The notes under the pieces are model-generated. The model made no database searches. It was not told the DNA's origin and saw nothing but the letters and a program-made list of their open reading frames with translations. Both the position numbers and the translations under genes were made by a program. 20,015 bases of DNA from Limiplasma sp031549415 (lineage in GTDB: Bacteria; Bacillota; Clostridia; Christensenellales; Aristaeellaceae), in contig JAVBPU010000032.1 of NCBI GenBank assembly GCA_031549415.1, positions 1 through 20,015 of the forward strand, written 5' to 3'. Positions within the stretch are counted from its first letter, which is position 1, and each line of letters opens with the position of its first letter. Positions 6,971 through 14,477 of the stretch are shown here, one piece after another.

Positions 6971-8407
6971 ATGACAGCTTTGTGGATCATATTGGTGCTG
7001 CTACTGGCCTTTGTGGCTGTGCTGGCGGCCCGGGCGCTGGCCTTCACCCCCAAGGAAGGCCCCGCCCCCCAGGCCACCCCGGTGGAGGTGGACGAAAAGG
7101 CGGCGGTGGCCCATTTGCAGGCCATGCTGCAAAAGAAAACCGTTAGCTATGTGGACGAAAGCAAGATGGACCCGCGAGAGTTTGCCGCCTTCCGGGACCT
7201 GCTGGCGGAGTGCTACCCCAGGGTGCACGCCGCCTGCCAGCGGGAGCTGTTGGGCAAAAACGGCCTCCTGTTCACCTGGAAGGGCAAGCATTCAGACGCG
7301 CCCACGGTGCTGATGGCCCATTATGACGTGGTGCCGGTGCAGGATCATCAGTGGCAGGAGCCTCCCTTTGGGGGGGTCATCAAGGATGGGGAGCTGTGGG
7401 GCCGGGGCGCTTTGGACACCAAATGCACCCTGCACGGGGTGCTGGAAGCGGCGGAGGCCCTGCTGGGGCAAGGCTTTCAGCCGGAGAATGACGTGTACTT
7501 CGCCTTTGGCGGAGATGAAGAGGTGATGGGGCAGGACGCGGAGGCCATTGTGGAGGCGCTGAAACAACGCGGCATCCGGCCTGCCTTTGTGCTGGACGAG
7601 GGAGGCGCCATCGTGCAGGGGGCCTTCCCAGGGGTCAAGGAAAGCGTGGCCGTGGTAGGCATTGCGGAAAAGGGCAGCATCTTTATGGACATGAAGGCGA
7701 CAGGCAAGGGCGGGCACGCCAGCGCCCCGCCTGCCCAGCAAAGCCTGGCCACCTTGGCCAAGGCGATCACAAAGCTGCAAAAAAAGCCCATGCCCTTTAC
7801 CCTCACCAAGCCCGCCCTGGAGCTGTTTGATGTGATGGGACGGCATTCCGGCTTTGCCATGAAGCTGATTTTTGCCAATTTGTGGTGCTTTGCCCCGGTG
7901 CTGAATTTGATTTGCAAGCTGAGCGGCGGCGAGATGAACGCCTTGGTGCGCACCACCTGCGCCTTTACCATGGCCCAGGGGGCGGAGGCCTACAACGTGC
8001 TGCCCCAGGAGGCCGTGGCCGGGGTGAACCTGCGGGTGATTTGCGGGGAGACGGTGGAGCAGGTGAAGGCCCGCATGGAGCGGACCATCGGGGACAAGAA
8101 CGTATCGCTGCGCCTGGTGCAGGGCGTGAACCCCTCCGGCATTTCCAAGACCTATGACGCGGCCTGGGACCGGCTGGACACGGCCATCCGGCAGACCTAT
8201 CCCCAGGCGCTGGTGGCCCCGTACCTGATGGTGGCCGCCAGCGACAGCCGCCATTACTGCCAGATCAGCGACCATGTGTACCGCTTCATGGGTTTGCCCC
8301 TCACCAAGGAGCAGCGCGGCCTGATCCACAACGCCAACGAGCGCATCCCCCTGGCCCTGATCCCGGATGGCATCCGGTTTTTTACCAGGGTGTTGCAAGG
8401 TAGCTGA
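6971..8407 (+). CDS. Membrane-anchored M20 family metallopeptidase (CPS1/PM20D1-like)
   Basis: Di-zinc hydrolase of the M20 family, 478 residues. An N-terminal hydrophobic segment (3-24) should anchor it with the catalytic part outside the membrane or remain as an uncleaved signal. Metal and catalytic residues follow the family pattern: His117 and Asp119 in MAHYDVVPV, bridging Asp149 in GRGALDTK, Glu183-Glu184 in GGDEEVMG, Asp209 in VLDEGG, and His453 in IHNANERI. The lid/dimerisation domain (about 230-390) includes GKGGHASAPP. The order and length resemble carboxypeptidase S / PM20D1 enzymes, which split N-acyl amino acids or small peptides, more than DapE or ArgE. The start ATG 6971 has AAGGAAGG 8 bases upstream. 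It is last in the block, followed at once by a terminator. Linkage to two membrane proteins suggests that it processes a substrate or product they move; that is inference. Confidence 0.9.
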   Translation: MTALWIILVLLLAFVAVLAARALAFTPKEGPAPQATPVEVDEKAAVAHLQAMLQKKTVSYVDESKMDPREFAAFRDLLAECYPRVHAACQRELLGKNGLLFTWKGKHSDAPTVLMAHYDVVPVQDHQWQEPPFGGVIKDGELWGRGALDTKCTLHGVLEAAEALLGQGFQPENDVYFAFGGDEEVMGQDAEAIVEALKQRGIRPAFVLDEGGAIVQGAFPGVKESVAVVGIAEKGSIFMDMKATGKGGHASAPPAQQSLATLAKAITKLQKKPMPFTLTKPALELFDVMGRHSGFAMKLIFANLWCFAPVLNLICKLSGGEMNALVRTTCAFTMAQGAEAYNVLPQEAVAGVNLRVICGETVEQVKARMERTIGDKNVSLRLVQGVNPSGISKTYDAAWDRLDTAIRQTYPQALVAPYLMVAASDSRHYCQISDHVYRFMGLPLTKEQRGLIHNANERIPLALIPDGIRFFTRVLQGS

Positions 8408-8412
8408 TGGGA

Positions 8413-8435
8413 GGGAGGGGAACCTCCCGGTTTTT
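8413..8435 (+). terminator. Intrinsic terminator after the M20 gene
   Basis: GGGAGG (8413-8418), loop GGAA, CCTCCC (8423-8428), then GG and five T (8431-8435). It begins six bases after the M20 stop and ends the plus-strand block. Confidence 0.8.
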
Positions 8436-8452
8436 AAGCGGCGTAGGCCGAC

Positions 8453-8555
8453 GGCAGTTGGTTTCTCAACAGGATGCTATTGCGCAGCCTGCAGGTAGTT
8501 GGTGGCTCCAACTGGGAACGTCGTTACGGATAGCAGTTGGTTTCCCAACTGGATA
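8453..8555. repeat. Three short palindromic repeat units (AGTTGG...CCAACT family)
   Basis: Three related units occur in a row: GGCAGTTGGTTTCTCAACAGG at about 8453, GTAGTTGGTGGCTCCAACTGG at about 8495, and GCAGTTGGTTTCCCAACTGG at 8533. Each contains an AGTTGG arm and a CAAC arm around a few bases. The third forms the left end of repeat copy 2. The same motif, in the other orientation, recurs at 8905-8928, 8996-9015 and 9030-9050 and in degenerate form at the ends of copy 1. Confidence 0.75.
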
Positions 8556-8928
8556 CGGTGCTAAGGGGGAAGCTAGGGGGAACGGCGAGGTTCCCCCTTT
8601 GCTCCCCCCTTAGCAATCCCCCCAAGACCCCCTCCCCGCCCGGGGCGCTGCCCCGGACCCCGCCGGGCTCTGCCCGGACCCGTCTCCACTAGGGGAGGGT
8701 TGCATTTGTTCATATGCATTCAAGCTTCTAGTGGCAAGTTGCATCCCGCCAGCCCCCTCTTGGCCGCACGATGGTAAGCGCACATTGTTAAAATCTTGGA
8801 GGGGTCCGGGGTGTCCCCGGGCGGGGAGGGGGTGCGGTGGGGGATCGCTAAGGGGGAGGCAAAGGGGGAACCTCGCCGTTCCCCCCAGCCTTCCCCTTAG
8901 CATCGTACCCTGTTGGGGAACCAACTGC
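8533..8928. repeat. Dispersed folded repeat element, copy 2 (inverted relative to copy 1)
   Basis: The gene-free stretch 8408-9074 is dominated by this element of about 396 bp. It is itself an inverted repeat: the left end GCAGTTGG...GGTGCTAAGG mirrors the right end CCTTAGCATCG...CCAACTGC, and each end carries a long hairpin (8560-8614 and 8847-8901) with arms beginning GCTAAGGGGG and a loop close to GGCGAG. Its right two thirds match the reverse complement of copy 1 (about 39-285). No transposase or credible gene is inside. The similarity of both ends and the internal hairpins resemble a miniature element such as a MITE or a composite of REP-like units; the class is inferred. Confidence 0.75.
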
Positions 8929-8931
8929 CGT

Positions 8932-8995
8932 CAGGTTGAGCCACCAACGGCCATCAGGCTAGGCCACCAACGGCCATCAGGCTGCGCCACCATAT
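8932..8995. repeat. 23-bp tandem repeat, nearly three units
   Basis: Units begin at 8932 (CAGGTTGAGCC...), 8955 (CAGGCTAGGCC...) and 8978 (CAGGCTGCGCC..., partial). The first two share the tail CACCAACGGCCAT exactly. The array lies between repeat copy 2 and further AGTTGG-type palindromes (8996-9015 and about 9030-9050), so it probably belongs to the same repeat family. Confidence 0.8.
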
Positions 8996-9069
8996 CCAGT
9001 TGGACCACCAACTGGTGTCCTTAGCATCGTTCCCAGTTGAGCTACCAACTGCTACCCTCAGCCAGCGCC

Positions 9070-9100
9070 AGCGCCTACCCCCTCAAAGCAGGCGCTTTTT
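9070..9100 (+). terminator. Possible plus-strand terminator at the 3' end of the YwaF-like gene
   Basis: AGCGCCT (9070-9076) pairs with AGGCGCT (9090-9096) and is followed by TTTTT (9096-9100) on the plus strand. It overlaps the last codons of the minus-strand gene and would stop plus-strand read-through out of the repeat region. The loop is 13 bases, so strength is moderate. Confidence 0.45.
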
Positions 9101-9719
9101 CATACCCCCAGGCCAGGAAAAATACCGTCAGCAGAGCCAGCAGTTCCAAAGAGCAAATATAGACGATGCTGCCCTGGGCAGCCAGGGCTTCCAGGGGCGT
9201 GCCGGAGGGGGCCACCCGCAAAAACAAGTAATTGGTACCAAAAAGCCGGTTAAACAGGCTGACCATCAGCAGGTACCCGTTGGCCAGCAGCAGCACGGGC
9301 TGGGGGCGGGTGGGCAGGCGCATGCCTGTCAAAAAAAGCAGGAGAGGGCAACACAAAAGCAGGCCGTGCAGGCGAAAGAAGGTCAGGGCCATCAGCCAGG
9401 GGTGATGGCTGGGGGCCATGGCGGGGAAGCAAAGGGCCAGCAAAGCGCCGGGGACCCCCAATAGCATGGAGAAGTGAAACAGGGCCTGGGAACGCAGTAA
9501 AACCATAGGAATGGAAAGCACAGCCATGATCCCGCAGAGATGCAGGGGCAGGGCCGTGCCAAGGGTCAGAATGCCCGCGTCTTGTAGCAGCCATAGCTGC
9601 GTGGCCATGGAAACCAGCAGCCCGGTGCAGAGCACCCAGCGCCACCACCGGACCCGCCGGGGCCTGCGGGCGGCCCAGCAGGTGAGGCCTCCCCAGAAAA
9701 GCAGTTGCAACCATTGCAT
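9075..9719 (-). CDS. YwaF / TIGR02206-like integral membrane protein
   Basis: A 214-residue polytopic membrane protein with about six to seven hydrophobic segments. The segment LPLHLCGIMAVLSIPMV and the later LFGTNYLFLR resemble the TIGR02206 (B. subtilis YwaF) family, whose function is unknown. I chose ATG 9719 (MQWLQLLF) because GGGGAG lies 7 bases upstream on the minus strand; an in-frame ATG at 9761 would add MRTLSPSKAMGSFA but has no ribosome site. The gene is 54 bases after the rodA stop. Its ribosome site is the 3' arm of a hairpin (9729-9748), so it may be expressed weakly from the operon or conditionally. It is not a known elongasome component; its place at the end of the cluster is the only hint of a cell-envelope role. 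Confidence 0.7.
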   Translation of the reverse strand: MQWLQLLFWGGLTCWAARRPRRVRWWRWVLCTGLLVSMATQLWLLQDAGILTLGTALPLHLCGIMAVLSIPMVLLRSQALFHFSMLLGVPGALLALCFPAMAPSHHPWLMALTFFRLHGLLLCCPLLLFLTGMRLPTRPQPVLLLANGYLLMVSLFNRLFGTNYLFLRVAPSGTPLEALAAQGSIVYICSLELLALLTVFFLAWGYEKAPALRG

Positions 9720-9728
9720 GGCAAAACT

Positions 9729-9748
9729 CCCCATCGCCTTCGATGGGG
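9729..9748 (-). other. Hairpin after rodA covering the ribosome site of the next gene
   Basis: On the minus strand CCCCATCG, loop AAGG, CGATGGGG form a perfect 8-bp stem followed by AGTTTTG. The 3' arm contains the GGGG of the ribosome site for the gene starting at 9719. It may act as a weak terminator for the mre-rodA operon, a translational shutter, or both. Confidence 0.55.
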
Positions 9749-9773
9749 ATAGTGTGCGCAAAGCCGCCGCTGT

Positions 9774-10973
9774 CTATTTGAGGTATTTGGAGCGGACCTT
9801 GGTTTGGGGGGTCAGCCGCGCGCTGCCGGTGATGCTTCGGTTTTTGGTCACGTTCAGCACCATGCCAATACCCGCCATATTGGTGACCAGGTTGCTGCCG
9901 CCGTAGCTGACGAAGGGCAAAGGAATGCCCGTCACCGGCAGCAGGCCGGTGTTCATGCCAATGTTTTCAAAAATGTGGAACAGCATCATGGCCATCACGC
10001 CGATGATGACCATCTGCCCAAAACGGTCCGTGGTAAACCGGGCCAGGTATAGCATCCGCAGGATCAGCAGCAGATAGGCAATCACCAAACCCGCGGAACC
10101 AACAAAGCCAAAGGCCTCGCCTACGGTGGAGAAGATGAAGTCCGTCCAGTCCTCGGGCACATAGTCCAGCTGGCTAAAGCTGCCTTGCACAAAGGTGCCC
10201 ACGCCGCGCATGCCGCCGGAACCGATGGCGATTTTGGCGTTGTTCACCTGGTAGGAGGCGCTCTCGTCCACCAGCTCCGGGTTCACGAAGGAGAGGATCC
10301 GGTCCAGGCGGTAGCTGTCCCCGCCGGAGGCCATGGTGATGCCATAGAGAATGGCAATGCCAATCACGGCGGCGGCGATGATGCCGCCCATAATGCGCAG
10401 CCGGATGCCGCCAAAGAACACCATGATGCCAAAGACGAAAATCATCACCAGCACGGAACCCATTTCACCCTGCCCCAGGGTCAGCACCCAGGGGATGCCC
10501 ATCAGAATGCCCATGCGCAGGGCGCCCTTCCAGGTGCCCAGCGGGTCCTGGTTGGTTTCCAGCTGCTTGGCCGTGACGATGATGCAGGCCAGCTTCACAA
10601 ACTCCGAGGGCTGCAGGGTATACCCCCAAATCACGTCGATCCACGCCTTCACGCCCGCTGCCTGGCCCGCCAGGGCCACCATCAGCAGGCCCAGAGCCAT
10701 GTAATAAAACATGGTGGAACGCCGGCGGATCAGCTCGTAAGGGGCAAAGGTGATAACCCCGATGATGATGGGGGAGATAATGAAAAAGATGGCCTGGCGC
10801 ATGCCGTAGTAGGAATTGACGATATAGTTGAGAAACGTGTCCTCCAGCTGGGAGGAGGTGCTGAAAGTGGCCACAGACACGCTAAGCACGCCAAAACCGG
10901 CCAGGGCAAACACCAGAATGGTCAATGGCAGGTCAAAATGGGCGCGGGAGCGGCGGGACTCGTTGATCATCAT
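9774..10973 (-). CDS. rodA: RodA-type SEDS peptidoglycan glycosyltransferase
   Basis: SEDS-family glycan polymerase that extends lipid II chains during cell elongation, working with PBP2 in the membrane. The product has 399 residues and about ten membrane segments. Family features: LQPSEFVKLA (120-129), LSFVNPE (227-233), KIAIGSGGMRGVG (247-259), the conserved Asp278 in DWTDFIFSTVGEAFGF, and the signature NTGLLPVTGIPLPFVSYGGS (341-360). The usual Glu-Glu of this loop reads Glu-Ala (EAFGF). The start is ATG 10973 (a second ATG follows at once), preceded by AAGGGGGAA; the longer frame to 11060 overlaps minD out of frame and is not used. The position after mrdA and minD in an mre cluster favours RodA over FtsW or SpoVE. 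Confidence 0.93.
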   Translation of the reverse strand: MMINESRRSRAHFDLPLTILVFALAGFGVLSVSVATFSTSSQLEDTFLNYIVNSYYGMRQAIFFIISPIIIGVITFAPYELIRRRSTMFYYMALGLLMVALAGQAAGVKAWIDVIWGYTLQPSEFVKLACIIVTAKQLETNQDPLGTWKGALRMGILMGIPWVLTLGQGEMGSVLVMIFVFGIMVFFGGIRLRIMGGIIAAAVIGIAILYGITMASGGDSYRLDRILSFVNPELVDESASYQVNNAKIAIGSGGMRGVGTFVQGSFSQLDYVPEDWTDFIFSTVGEAFGFVGSAGLVIAYLLLILRMLYLARFTTDRFGQMVIIGVMAMMLFHIFENIGMNTGLLPVTGIPLPFVSYGGSNLVTNMAGIGMVLNVTKNRSITGSARLTPQTKVRSKYLK

Positions 10974-11013
10974 TAGGCACAGTTCCCCCTTATGGAAATG
11001 GCATTGCCTACGG

Positions 11014-11778
11014 TCAGGTAAACACGCCGCGTTTGGCTTTGGGTGTGGGCATGGGCACATACTCGCCCAAAAAACGGCGGGAAATGCGCTCCATGGCCTG
11101 GGTGGCGGGGCATTTGGCTTCCAGGAAGCTTTCGTGGCGGCTCAGCGCCCGCAGAACCTCCGGGTCCTCCGGCACGTAGCCCAGCAGGGGAATGTCCAGC
11201 ACGGAGGCCACGGTCTGCGGGCTGTACATATGCCCGCTTTCCACCAGATCCGCCCGGAGGCGGTTCACCAGCAGCATGGGCGGCAGTTTCTTGTGCTCCT
11301 TCAAAAGGGAAATGAGGCGTTCCGCGTCGCGGATGGCCACGTCGTCCGCGGTGGTGACCAGCAGCACATTGTCCACGCAGGGCAGCAGGTTTTGCAGGTT
11401 TGCTTCCAGCCCGGCCGGGGCGTCGATGAGCACGTAGGAAAAATGCTTGCGCAGCTTGCTTGCCACCTGCTCCCAGTCCTCGGGCTTCACATCGGTGGCA
11501 TGGCTCATCTGGGCGGCGGGCAGCAGCGACAGCCCCGGGTACCGGGCATCCTGCACCAGGGCGTCCCGCAGCTTGCAATCCTTTTGCATCACGTCCACCA
11601 CATCGTAAATGACCTTGCTTTCCAGCCCCAGCATCAAATCCAGATTGCGCAGCCCAATGTGCGAATCCACCGCCACGGCGGTGAGCTGCCTGCGGGCGAT
11701 GGCCACCGCCAGGGCGGACATCAGGACGGATTTGCCCACGCCGCCCTTGCCCGAGGCCACCAGCCAAACTTGACTCAA
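11014..11778 (-). CDS. minD: MinD-like P-loop ATPase (septum-site determining protein)
   Basis: MinD/ParA-family ATPase, 254 residues. It has the deviant Walker A GKGGVGKS (10-17, with the signature lysine), the MinD hallmark GLRNLDLMLGLE, the region YDVVDVMQKDCKLRDALVQD, and switch II DAPAGLE (DSPAGIE in typical MinD). The normal DADIGLRNLD reads DSHIGLRNLD. I favour TTG 11778, which gives MSQVWLVASGKGG, like ordinary MinD, with GAGGGG 9 bases upstream; the ATG at 11787 sits directly against that ribosome site. The C-terminus ends PTPKAKRGVFT and lacks the amphipathic membrane-targeting helix of MinD. Neither minC (36-base gap after mrdA) nor minE (40-base gap before rodA) is present. Membrane cycling and a partner are therefore in question. 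Confidence 0.88.
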   Translation of the reverse strand: MSQVWLVASGKGGVGKSVLMSALAVAIARRQLTAVAVDSHIGLRNLDLMLGLESKVIYDVVDVMQKDCKLRDALVQDARYPGLSLLPAAQMSHATDVKPEDWEQVASKLRKHFSYVLIDAPAGLEANLQNLLPCVDNVLLVTTADDVAIRDAERLISLLKEHKKLPPMLLVNRLRADLVESGHMYSPQTVASVLDIPLLGYVPEDPEVLRALSRHESFLEAKCPATQAMERISRRFLGEYVPMPTPKAKRGVFT

Positions 11779-11823
11779 CGGTATCATCCCCTCTTCTTTA
11801 GGGTGCCCCTTTTGGAATTTGCT

Positions 11824-14436
11824 CTACGGAGCCATCATATTGCCGCCGGGGAAGAGGGCATTGTCGGTGCGCAGGTCCTTTTGGTCCATGTACCAGCCCA
11901 CAAAGTCCCGGGCGGCCAGGCTGGCCTCCCCGCCGCTGAGCCCGCTGGGGATGAAAACCACCACCGCGATCTCGGGCTTTTCGATGATTTCCTTGGTTTC
12001 CTTGTCCCGCTGGAAGGGGGCCAGCATCACGAACCAGGCGTTGTTTTCCAGGTCGATGGAGGTGACTTCGGCGGTGCCCGTTTTCGCGCAGACCCTGTTT
12101 TTATACTTGGTCCAGTTCTTAAAGTACTTGGCTGCGGTGCCGCTCTCGTCCACCACGCCCTCCATCCCTTCCAGGATCAGCGGCAGGTATTGCTCCGCTC
12201 CTTCAAAGGTGTTCATGATGGAAGGCTGCCGGGTGCTTAAAATATCGCCGTTGGGGGAGGTGATGCTGTCCACCAGCATCAGGTTGTACACCTTGCCGCC
12301 ATTGCCCAGGGCCGTCACGTAGCGGCTGACGGCGGCAGGGGTCACCACGGTGATGGACTGCCCGATGGCCACCTGGATAGTCTGGCCGCCGCCCCACTTG
12401 ATGTCGTTCATATAGTTGTAGGTATCGCCGATGATGGATTGCGTGAACACCATTTCCCGGGTCATGTTCAGCTCTTCCATCAGGATGGGGCGCATGGTAT
12501 CCAGCCAGTCGTTCTGGCTGGTGTTCACAGCCATGTCCATCAGGCGCTTCACGCAGCGGTTGAGGCGCTCGTCATCGTAGGTGATGTTGCGGCTGGCCCC
12601 CTGGTTGCGCAGGTGCTTCTTAATAGAGTTGAACACGATGATGGGCACGGCGGTATCCTGGGAGGCTTCGTCCATGGCCTTGTCCGGGTCATACAGGCTG
12701 GTTTGGTTGCCCACCACGCTACGCTCCTCGCCAGGCAGGTCCACGCCGGTTTTGCTGGTGAGGCCAAAGCGGGAGGCGTACTGGTACATCCGGGTTTCTC
12801 CCAGCCGGGAGCCCAGGGTGTAGAAAAAGTAGTTGCAGCTGTTGGACAGCCCCTGCACAATGGTCTGGTACTGATGCTTATACCGCTGGGAGGCGGAGAT
12901 CCAGCATTTGGGCGCGGTGCTGATGTCTGTGGTGTATTGCAGGAAATAGCCGCCGTCGCTGATGGTTTCCTCGGGCAGCAGTTCTCCTTCCAGCAGCGCC
13001 CCCAGGCTGGACACCATTTTGAAAATAGAGCCGGGGGTGCCCCGGGCATGGATGTTGTAGTTCATCAGCACGTTGCGGGTGTCCGTCAGGATGGGCGTGC
13101 TGGCGGGCCCGGCGGAGGACAGGGCGTTCAGGTCAAAGGTGGGGTAGTTGGCCATGGCCAGTACCCGGCCCTCCATGTCCACCACCATCATGGCGGCCCG
13201 CTGGGCCAGGGCCAGGGGGTAGCGTTCCCAGTTGCGGTTTTCGATGTCGGTCTTGTTGCTTTCCAGCCAGGAGTTCAGCATCAGCTTCTTCTCCTGTTCG
13301 CCCCGGGTGGTGGACACGTTGGTGGCCAGCGCCCGCTCCGCCTGCTGCTGGTAGCTGGCGATGATGGTCAGCTTCACGTTGTTGCCGTCCTCCGGCTCGG
13401 TATAGTTCAGTTCCCGGGTGACCTTGCCCACGCTGTCCCGCTCCACCTCTTTATAGCCCTGGCGCAGGTCGCTGTTTTGGGTCAGCCAGTCCTCCATGGA
13501 GGCTTCCACGCCGTCCACGCCGATGGTATCGCTGAACTTGTAGCCCTTTTGCTGCAACTCCTCCCACTTGGCGGTGGAGGGAATGGCGCCCATGTAGCCA
13601 ATGACCTGCGCCCCCAGGGTGCCCCGGGGGTACACCCGCTTGGTGCCCACGGCCACGGCGGTGCCGGGCAGGGTCATGGAGCGGGTTTCGATCTCAATGA
13701 CGGTTTCATAGGGCACGTCCTTGGCAATAACAATGGGCTGAGAATTGAACAGGTTCATCTGCATTTCGGAAAAAATGGCCATGACCTTCAGCATGGTGGT
13801 CTCGTCCAAAATCACGTCCGGCACGTAATCCACGCCGCCCTCCGCGATCTTGGCGGCCTGCTCCTCCTCGCTGTTGACGATTTTGAACCGGGCCTTGAGC
13901 TTCTCCATGGCCACGGCGGCGGTGGGCACGGAGGCGGCGGTATAGTAATTGTTTTTTCGCCACTGGGTTTCACGGGTTTGCAGCACCGCCTCGCTGACGC
14001 CGCTGCCAAAATTGAACTCCCATTCCTGGCTTTCCGGGTTGCGCTGGATCACAAACTTCACGGACAGCTGGCTGCCGCCCCGTTCAATGATGTCGATGGT
14101 CTGGCGGATGGCGTCGGTAAAGGCGGCGTATTCCTTGGCGGAGTTTTGGGAGGCGTCCCGGTAGAAGGTGACGTTGTACACCATTTCGTCCTTGGCCAGG
14201 ATCACCGCGTCCGCGTCGGTGATCATGCCGCGGCTGCCCCGCAGGGTGATGGTGGTGGTACGGCGGCTGACCGCCTTTTCCACATATTCCTGGCTGCCAC
14301 GAAGCTGGATGCTGGCCAGGCCGGAAATGAGATAGACAAAAATGGCCGCCACCACCACCAAAAAGGCCAAGAACCTTCCGTTCAGATTGTACCCTTCCCG
14401 GTTCTGTTCGGTTTTGCGGTTTTTCTTGCTTAGCAT
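11824..14436 (-). CDS. mrdA: Penicillin-binding protein 2 (elongation transpeptidase)
   Basis: Class B PBP, the transpeptidase partner of RodA in lateral wall synthesis; 870 residues, longer than the usual 600-700. One membrane anchor lies at about 22-45. The N-terminal pedestal follows, opening with RRTTTITLRGSRGMITD, close to the family's RG.I.DRNG motif, and including GYMGAIPSTAKWEEL and TIGVDGVEASMEDWL. The transpeptidase domain starts near 400. Active-site motifs are present: S470-IFK, S533-C-N, and K785-TG in CAKTGTAEV. Between the second and third motifs there is extra sequence at about 585-680, rich in charged and Asn/Asp residues. ATG 14436 has AAAGGAG 9 bases upstream and gives a short basic cytoplasmic tail; the longer frame to 14517 overlaps the mreD end. 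It lies 41 bases after mreD. Confidence 0.95.
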   Translation of the reverse strand: MLSKKNRKTEQNREGYNLNGRFLAFLVVVAAIFVYLISGLASIQLRGSQEYVEKAVSRRTTTITLRGSRGMITDADAVILAKDEMVYNVTFYRDASQNSAKEYAAFTDAIRQTIDIIERGGSQLSVKFVIQRNPESQEWEFNFGSGVSEAVLQTRETQWRKNNYYTAASVPTAAVAMEKLKARFKIVNSEEEQAAKIAEGGVDYVPDVILDETTMLKVMAIFSEMQMNLFNSQPIVIAKDVPYETVIEIETRSMTLPGTAVAVGTKRVYPRGTLGAQVIGYMGAIPSTAKWEELQQKGYKFSDTIGVDGVEASMEDWLTQNSDLRQGYKEVERDSVGKVTRELNYTEPEDGNNVKLTIIASYQQQAERALATNVSTTRGEQEKKLMLNSWLESNKTDIENRNWERYPLALAQRAAMMVVDMEGRVLAMANYPTFDLNALSSAGPASTPILTDTRNVLMNYNIHARGTPGSIFKMVSSLGALLEGELLPEETISDGGYFLQYTTDISTAPKCWISASQRYKHQYQTIVQGLSNSCNYFFYTLGSRLGETRMYQYASRFGLTSKTGVDLPGEERSVVGNQTSLYDPDKAMDEASQDTAVPIIVFNSIKKHLRNQGASRNITYDDERLNRCVKRLMDMAVNTSQNDWLDTMRPILMEELNMTREMVFTQSIIGDTYNYMNDIKWGGGQTIQVAIGQSITVVTPAAVSRYVTALGNGGKVYNLMLVDSITSPNGDILSTRQPSIMNTFEGAEQYLPLILEGMEGVVDESGTAAKYFKNWTKYKNRVCAKTGTAEVTSIDLENNAWFVMLAPFQRDKETKEIIEKPEIAVVVFIPSGLSGGEASLAARDFVGWYMDQKDLRTDNALFPGGNMMAP

Positions 14437-14477
14437 ATGGTCGCTCCTTTCAAGGACAGTGCCGTCACTCTCCCATG

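Noticed and set aside
8932..8995. CRISPR array
   Set aside because: The 23-bp units are directly adjacent, without unique spacers, and there are no cas genes.
8407..9024. Small open frames between the M20 gene and the YwaF-like gene
   Set aside because: They lie within the repeat element and palindromes, overlap on both strands, and lack ribosome sites and recognisable domains.
11788..11823. A missed or frameshifted minC between mrdA and minD
   Set aside because: The gap is only 36 bases and no MinC-like remnant can fit in it.
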